Assembly (NCBI GenBank): GCA_001972305.1
Contig: BDDD01000171.1
Location: forward strand, 466,561 to 530,560
Source of the DNA: Cephalotus follicularis
Lineage: Eukaryota; Streptophyta; Magnoliopsida; Oxalidales; Cephalotaceae
DNA length: 64,000 nt
Direction of reading: 5' to 3'
Positions 58,991 through 64,000 of this stretch are shown in pieces. A model generated the notes under the pieces. That model saw only the letters and a program-made list of their open reading frames with translations. It did no database searches and was not told where the DNA came from. The translations under genes were made by a program, and so were the position numbers. The stretch's first letter is position 1. Each line of letters begins with the position of its first letter.

Positions 58991-59754
58991 AAAGAAGACC
59001 AGAACATCATCTTCTTCAACACTTCTCAAAACCAGTGGGAATCAAACCAAATCATACATGCAATTCAATCCAATATCATTCCAGAATAGCAGGCATGGTA
59101 GGTTAACTATTATAGCAACCATATCAACAATCATTCAGTCCACAATTTCGCAATAGCCATGCAAAACATCAATGATCATTTACTATATTTGAACTCAAAT
59201 TTGCATGTATATAGTCCCTACATTAGATTCCCAGTTAGGAATTGAAGTCCACCTCTTTAAGCTCACCAACCAGTAGCTTTGAGCTCCTCAGTAGCTCCAA
59301 ATCTGAGCTTCCAACTCCCAAGCTTCAAGCTTTCCAAGCTTTTGTCTAGCCCAACAATGGAGGATATGGTTTCCTCTATCTTTTCTCTCTCTTTTTCTGG
59401 TTTCTCTCACTGTTTCCCTCTCTTCCTTTTCTGTTTCCTTGCTCTTTTCTTTCCTTCCAAGTCCGATTTGAAGAAGAAGATGAGAGCGTGCGCTTTATGC
59501 ACGTTTTTCTCTCTCTTTCCCTCACTCGCCTGCATGCGCCATGTGCGTGACGCCAGGCACTTCTCTTTCTCTCTTTCACATACCGCATGACACCCATGTG
59601 TCATCCTTTCTCTTCCATTCTGTCATGGCAGGCCGTGAATCATGGCAATGTGTCTAACACGCCATCATAGGCGTGATAAAGCCCCAAATAGTGGTTAACA
59701 CCTGCCTCCTTCACACGTTTTCTGACAGTGTTTCAATGTGTCTGTTGTTTGTCT

Positions 59755-59912
59755 TTAAGCATCAACGGTTACGCCATTGGCGTCGACGCTTAACCCTGTG
59801 CACTTCTGGGTGTCGACGCTATCACTTGGCGTCAACGCTTTGCGGACATATGTTTTGAGAGCGCATTTTGCTCCCTTGGCGTCCACGCTTTACTCTTGGG
59901 CGTCCACGCTTT
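59755..59912. repeat. GCGTCGACGC array (outer) in LTR A copy 2
   Basis: Six units (AAGCATCAACGGTTA, GGCGTCGACGCTTA, GGTGTCGACGCTA, GGCGTCAACGCTT, GGCGTCCACGCTTTA twice). This second array near the LTR start is lost from copy 1 with the interrupted segment. Confidence 0.88.
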
Positions 59913-60075
59913 AGGCAATTTCCACATTTCAATATTCCAATTCAATACAACATTCTCAATATTCTTCACCCAAAATCCAACACCAAAAGTTGGAAAATCC
60001 ATAATTTCATTCGTTTATTATGTGATTACAACGGAAATTTCAATAATACATTATATGGAAATTTGGGATATTACA

Positions 60076-60300
60076 TGCAGCCCCTACCCATCATGTATTG
60101 CATTTGATATATGAGACATCGCAGGAGACCCCTCATCTTTGAGAGCACCCATTTAGTAAGATAAAAAAAAAGGAAGCTGAAGATGCAAACTGAGAAGACG
60201 AACACAATGATGGGAGAAATAATGGCACCAATGTAAAACACAACTCCAAAGCCCAAGAAACAATCCGGGACATTATTCTACAAGACACCACGATCAGAAA
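60076..60300 (-). pseudogene. Possible captured or residual exon (membrane-protein-like)
   Basis: Minus reading from about 60275 gives PDCFLGFGVVFYIGAIISPI, IVFVFSVCIFSFLFFYLTKW, VLSKMRGLL, a hydrophobic segment of roughly 30 residues ending in basic residues. Upstream on minus, TTGTAG at about 60282 could be a splice acceptor. Its codon texture is unlike the surrounding retroelement debris. It abuts LTR A copy 2. I do not recognise the protein; it could also be chance. Confidence 0.3.
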
Positions 60301-60606
60301 ATTTGTATTAAAATGATGTGAAAAATGTTGCCAAACACGTGCAGATCTTCCCTTTATTTGTTGCATTATGCTCCAATGATTGAAATATGTCACTGAATTT
60401 TATGCTTAAAAGTAAACATCCAAGCCGATGGTCAATTGATGGTAGAAGTGGGTTGGTTTGATTGTTCTCTAAGTGTTAGACAAAATGATTGTTCAAAAAG
60501 GACAATGTTTGTAACCAGAGGGAACACCTCATCCCCCACCTCGCCAACGCCTAGATCCACAACAAGCATCTACGCCTCTATACACAACTAATAGACATAA
60601 TAACCA

Positions 60607-60668
60607 CTTCAACTTACAATCACAAGCCCACATGGAAGCCAATATGTGCTTGTGATTATGAGTTGAAG
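60607..60668. repeat. Inverted repeat (26-bp arms, 10-nt loop)
   Basis: CTTCAACTTACAATCACAAG... pairs with ...CTTGTGATTATGAGTTGAAG; 22 of 26 positions pair. Could be a decayed MITE end or a small foldback. Confidence 0.75.
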
Positions 60669-61029
60669 AATAGAGACCAAAGGGACTCGGCAAATTTCAA
60701 CTCAAGAAAGTGACACAGCCAACTCTTATTGGTTACTGTTGGATGTTCAACATCATGTTTGTGACTCTTCACCATTACTGCATGTGGTTTCCCTTTTGGG
60801 TCTCCTATACTTCGATCGCGATCTGTAGTGTTTTTTTTTTAATTTTGTTTTTCGTGAGTTATACAAAACAAATAGGAGAGTGGAGAAAAGAGGTCAGAAA
60901 AGAGAGTGAGAGAAGGTGGCTGACGAAATCGGTGCAGCTGAGCTATGGGTGGCTGTTTGTTGAAGGTGTTGGTGACTTGGGTTTGATTAAAGGTCTTAGT
61001 GGCTTGGCTTGGGTATGGCTGCAAACGAA

Positions 61030-61190
61030 CCAAGTCGAGTCGAGCTTAAACCTGTTCAAGCTCTGTTCGTTAAGATTTTATCGAGTCCGAGTTCGAGTCG
61101 AGCTCTATGAGATTTTATCGAGTTCGAGTTCAAATCGAACTTTTTCGAACTCGAGTCGAGCTCGAGCTTTTAACGAGCTTAAAAATTTCT
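61030..61190. repeat. GAGTCGAGCTCGAG-type degenerate repeat block
   Basis: Repeated words GAGTCGAGCT, GTTCGAGTCGAGCTC, ATCGAGTTCGAGTT and GAACTCGAGTCGAGCTCG. Such words are common in subterminal regions of plant hAT-type DNA transposons; no terminal inverted repeat or transposase is seen here. Confidence 0.5.
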
Positions 61191-61522
61191 TGTTCGAGTT
61201 TGGCTCAATGAGAAAAATAAGAGTTTGAACTAAAATTCGCTAATAATTGTTTTTATTTTCTTAAAAAAAACTAAAAGAATAATTAAATTGAATATCAATC
61301 TTTCAATCTTCTCAAATAATTTTTACAAGTCATCAAACAACATAAAAATGCAAATCCAATATTATTCATCCAAACTCAATTTAGTTAATTTTTAAAATGC
61401 TCTATATTGTATACTATATTGTATAAAATGTATCTTATTGTATTTGTCCTTTTATAGATTCAAAAATGTATAGTATGTTGTACAAGAACAAATTAGAATA
61501 ATTAATAAAATAAAAAGTCCAT

Positions 61523-62346
61523 TGTTTAGCATAAAAATTGTTGTTTTTAATGTGTTATCTGTGATATTTTTATGCTTGGAATAGACTACTTTGGTTGTGT
61601 TATATTGATTTTCAGGTATAAGTGCTAAATGACCAAAGTTCAAGAATACTACCCAAAAGTGTGCAAAATTGGAGCTTAAAGTGTAAAGATTGAAGAATTG
61701 CCAAATTCTGTAGAAAACAGACCAAAAGCGTCGACGTCTTTCAATACACATCGATGTCTTTTCTGGGTTTACAACAAAGAAGTCGACGTCTTTTCTGGGA
61801 AATGCAACAATCTTCAAAGAGCTATGAACATGACATCGACGTCTTTCACACAAGGGATCGACGACTTTATGCCAATTCGACCTGTAACTTTTGAAGCAAA
61901 AGAAGTCGACGTCTTTATCCATAGGAGTCGACGCCTTTCACTCGCATCTCAGCAAATCGTGATTTTTACCTAAAGAAGTCGACGCCTTTCTAAAGAAGTC
62001 GACGTCTTCTTCTGCAGCAGAAATAGAAAGTTTAGATTTTTGCCATATTTTGTAACTAGGATTGCTTTTATTCCGTTTTTGATCAACTTTGTAGTATATA
62101 AGCAATGTTATTTCGGCAGAATCAAGAAGTAGAATAGTAGAGAGGCTGTAGAACCCTAATTTTCTTTCATCAATTTAGTTTTATTTTTACAATGTCTAGT
62201 AGCTAAACTTTTCAAGGTTTTAGGGAAGAACAAGCCTAGATTGTTATTGTTTCAATTCCATCAATAAAAATCCTTGAATATTTGATTTGTTCTTCAATAT
62301 TTCTGCCTTCGCACACACTTTGCCTGTCTGATTAAAATCCACAAAG
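61523..62346 (+). mobile_element. Truncated Athila 5' LTR
   Basis: Opens TGTTTAGCATAAAAATTG, like LTR C, with the shared block ATGCTTGGAATAGACTACTT near 61573. TATA TATATAAG at 62095-62102, then the R region ending GTCTGATTAAAATCCACAAA, after which RT coding sequence starts at once. The rest of the LTR, primer-binding site, gag, protease and RT fingers are deleted. Its GTCGAC array uses a different arm (GTCGACGTCTTT) from LTR C. Confidence 0.85.
61722..62015. repeat. AGTCGACGTCTT array in truncated Athila LTR
   Basis: About ten units: AAGCGTCGACGTCTTTC, CACATCGATGTCTTTT, GAAGTCGACGTCTTT (several), GGAGTCGACGCCTTTC. It ends about 80 bp before the TATA box. Confidence 0.9.
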
Positions 62347-64000
62347 CATGATGAGTATTTTCTCCGACATGGTGGAAGATTTTCTTGAAGTATTTATGGA
62401 TGACTTTTCTGTGCATGGTTCCTCCTTTTCTCAATGCCTTCATCACCTAAAATTAGTACTCGAAAGAAGTCGTGAGAAGAATTTAGTGCTTAATTGGGAA
62501 AAGTGCAATTTTATGGTAAAGAAGGGGATCGTTCTTGGACATGTAGTGTCAAAAGAAGGAATTCAAGTAGATAAAGCGAAAATTGAAGTCATCAAGCATT
62601 TGCCTCCACCTCACAATGTGAAAGATATCCGAGCGTTCCTCGGACATGCTGGTTTTTATCGAAGGTTCATCAAGGATTTTAGCAAGGTAGCACGTCCCTT
62701 GACTTCGCTCCTTGCGAAGGATCAAGATTTTGTTTTCTTTGATGAGTGTCGTGTAGCATTTGCCCGTTTAAAGAAGGAGCTCACTTCCGCTCCTATCATT
62801 CAGGCACCCATTTGGACTGAACCTTTTGAGATTATGTGTGATGCTTCCGATAGTGCCATTGGAGCTGTTCTTGGACAAAGAATGAATAAATTACCTCACG
62901 TCATTTATTATGCTAGCAGGACCCTTTCCGATGCGCAATTGAATTACACGACGACTGAGAAGGAATTTTTAGCTGTGGTCTTTGCTCTTGAGAAGTTTCG
63001 ATCATATCTTTTAGGATCCCATGTTATTGTGTATACTGATCATGCTGCGATTCGACATCTCATGAATAAAAAGGATGCAAAAGCGCGTCTTATCTGGTGG
63101 GTTCTACTTCTTCAAGAGTTTGACGTTGAGATTCGAGACAAGAAAGGAACTGAGAATTTGGTAGCTGACCATCTCTCCCGACTTCCTAATCCACCTGACA
63201 TCCATGGTCTGATTAATGAGAGTTTCCCGGATGAGCACATTCTACGCGTTGAAAGGGAACCATGGTATGCGGACATAGTGAATTATATTGTTACGGGAAG
63301 TGTACCCTCGGATTGGTCCGCTCAAGTTAGGCACAGGTTTCTATCACAAGCGAAACATTATTATTGGGATGATCCTTATCTTTTTAAAGCATGTCCGGAT
63401 TTGATTTTGCGACGATGTGTTCCTGATCATGAGCATCGCTCGATTTTATCTTTTTGTCATGATCAAGCATGTGGTGGACATTTCGGCCCGACCAAGACAG
63501 CGGCTAAGATTTTACAATGTGGTTTTTATTGGCCGACGATTTTTAAAGAAGCATTTCAGTACTGTAAGGCTTGTGCTTCGTGTCAAGCTTTAGGCCGTGT
63601 GACGAAATGAAATATGATGCCTTTGACACCGATTTTGACGGTCGAGATCTTTGATGTGTGGGGTATTGATTTTATGGGTCCGTTTCCCAATTCATTTGGG
63701 AATTTATACATCCTTCTAGCTGTTGATTATGTTTCAAAGTGGATTGAGGCGATTCCTTGTCGAACCAACGACAACGCCGTCGTTGTTAAATTTCTCAAGG
63801 GACATATTTTTTCTCGTTTTGGCACCCCACGTGCCATTATCAGTGATCGAGGTACTCATTTTCGCAATCGTTCATTTGAAGCACTTATGAAAAGATATGG
63901 GATAACTCACAAGCTCGCCACACCATATCATCCCCAAACAAGTGGGCAAGTTGAGGTATCTAATCGCCAAATCAAGCAAATTCTCGAAAAAACAGTCAAC
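62347..64000 (+). pseudogene. Athila pol: partial RT, RNase H and integrase (runs off window)
   Basis: Frame from [12 protein letters not shown] at 62348 to a TGA at 63608 where Arg (CGA) is expected (RVTK*NMMPL), then continuing in frame to the window end. RT catalytic site [10 protein letters not shown] (62393) intact. RNase H acids [38 protein letters not shown] and [10 protein letters not shown] all present. Integrase shows the CxxC zinc part (CKACASCQ), then Asp in [10 protein letters not shown] (63668), Asp in ISDRGTHF (63845), Glu in [16 protein letters not shown] (63953). A single nonsense codon plus the missing RT N-terminus are the main defects; the best preserved pol in the window. 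Confidence 0.93.

Larger units (their letters stand above)
57535..60075 (-). mobile_element. LTR A, copy 2 (apparently solo)
   Basis: On minus it runs TGTAATATCCCAAATTTCC...GGGGTGTGACA, 2541 bp, with proper TG/CA ends. Colinear with copy 1 (4064-6300) except for its complete first 450-500 bp. No primer-binding site or polypurine tract adjoins either end, so it looks solo, but the 5-bp flanks (CGTAG left, TGCAG right) do not match, leaving the insertion history open. Two GTCGAC arrays and a (TG) run. Confidence 0.82.
60301..61522. other. Low-copy flank with a hairpin and a GAGCTCGAG block
   Basis: No retroelement domains. Apart from the two items listed separately it holds a GA-rich piece (60870-60930) and AT-rich DNA (61230-61520). 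The 172-codon plus ORF at 60710-61228 has no recognisable motif and runs through the repeat block, so I do not count it. Confidence 0.35.

Noticed and set aside
57530-60080. Target-site duplication for LTR A copy 2
   Set aside because: The flanks CGTAG and TGCAG share only three of five bases, so I do not claim a duplication.
60710-61228. 172-codon plus-strand ORF
   Set aside because: Runs through the GAGTCGAGCT repeat block, has no recognisable domain and no supporting context.
61698-61973. ORF with repeated EVDVF peptides
   Set aside because: A translation of the GTCGACGTCTT array units in a non-coding LTR, not a repeat protein.

Overview
The window looks like repeat-dense heterochromatin from a flowering plant. 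It consists almost entirely of nested, mostly dead LTR retrotransposons of the Ty3/gypsy superfamily (Tekay-like chromovirus, Athila and Tat/Ogre lineages) and the Ty1/copia superfamily. Supporting signs are chromovirus and copia pol domains, Met-tRNA and Asp-tRNA type primer-binding sites, LTRs of 1 to 3.5 kb opening TGTAATA/TGTTAGA/TGTTTAG, and many C-to-T/G-to-A type nonsense changes as expected from methylation decay. I see no intact host gene, rRNA, tRNA gene or CRISPR. One short possible captured exon lies at 60.1-60.3 kb.

Layout, left to right. 1-4063: a Tekay-like element (minus strand; INT, RNase H, partial RT and its 5' LTR, 'B'), inserted in a gypsy LTR ('A', 4064-6300), itself inside the 3' LTR of an old minus-strand copia element ('K', 6301 to about 14330). 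K is interrupted by a solo copia LTR ('F', 9081-11247). 14331-20705: remnants of a minus-strand gypsy element ('J'). 20712-25764: plus-strand copia ('M') split by a solo Athila-type LTR ('E'). At 25761-25764 M is fused head-on to a minus-strand copia ('N'). N's gag holds a solo LTR ('B2') and its long leader a solo LTR ('H'). N's LTR (33891-40462) holds a deletion-derivative gypsy element ('G') and also serves as the 3' LTR of a second RT/RNase H unit (to 42027). 42020-54374: a plus-strand copia LTR split by a complete non-autonomous Athila element ('C', 42509-53024), one of whose LTRs contains solo LTR 'D'. 54375 onward: a Tat-type gag remnant, a SIRE-like LTR ('L'), a second LTR A, a low-copy stretch, and a truncated Athila LTR joined to RT-RNase H-INT that runs off the window.

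Seven of the insertions (F, E, B2, H, G, D, C) have perfect 5-bp target-site duplications readable in the sequence, so the stacking order can be reconstructed directly.

The most unusual signal is not a gene. Arrays of a short self-complementary motif around GTCGAC (full form AAGCGTCGACGCTT, repeated every 20-30 bp) sit inside the LTRs or leaders of unrelated families: gypsy A, G and J, Athila C, copia F and N, and SIRE-like L. Other LTRs carry a different family-specific word in the same kind of array. In at least one case flanking sequence is shared between an Athila LTR and the SIRE-like LTR, which suggests that these arrays move between element families as a module.
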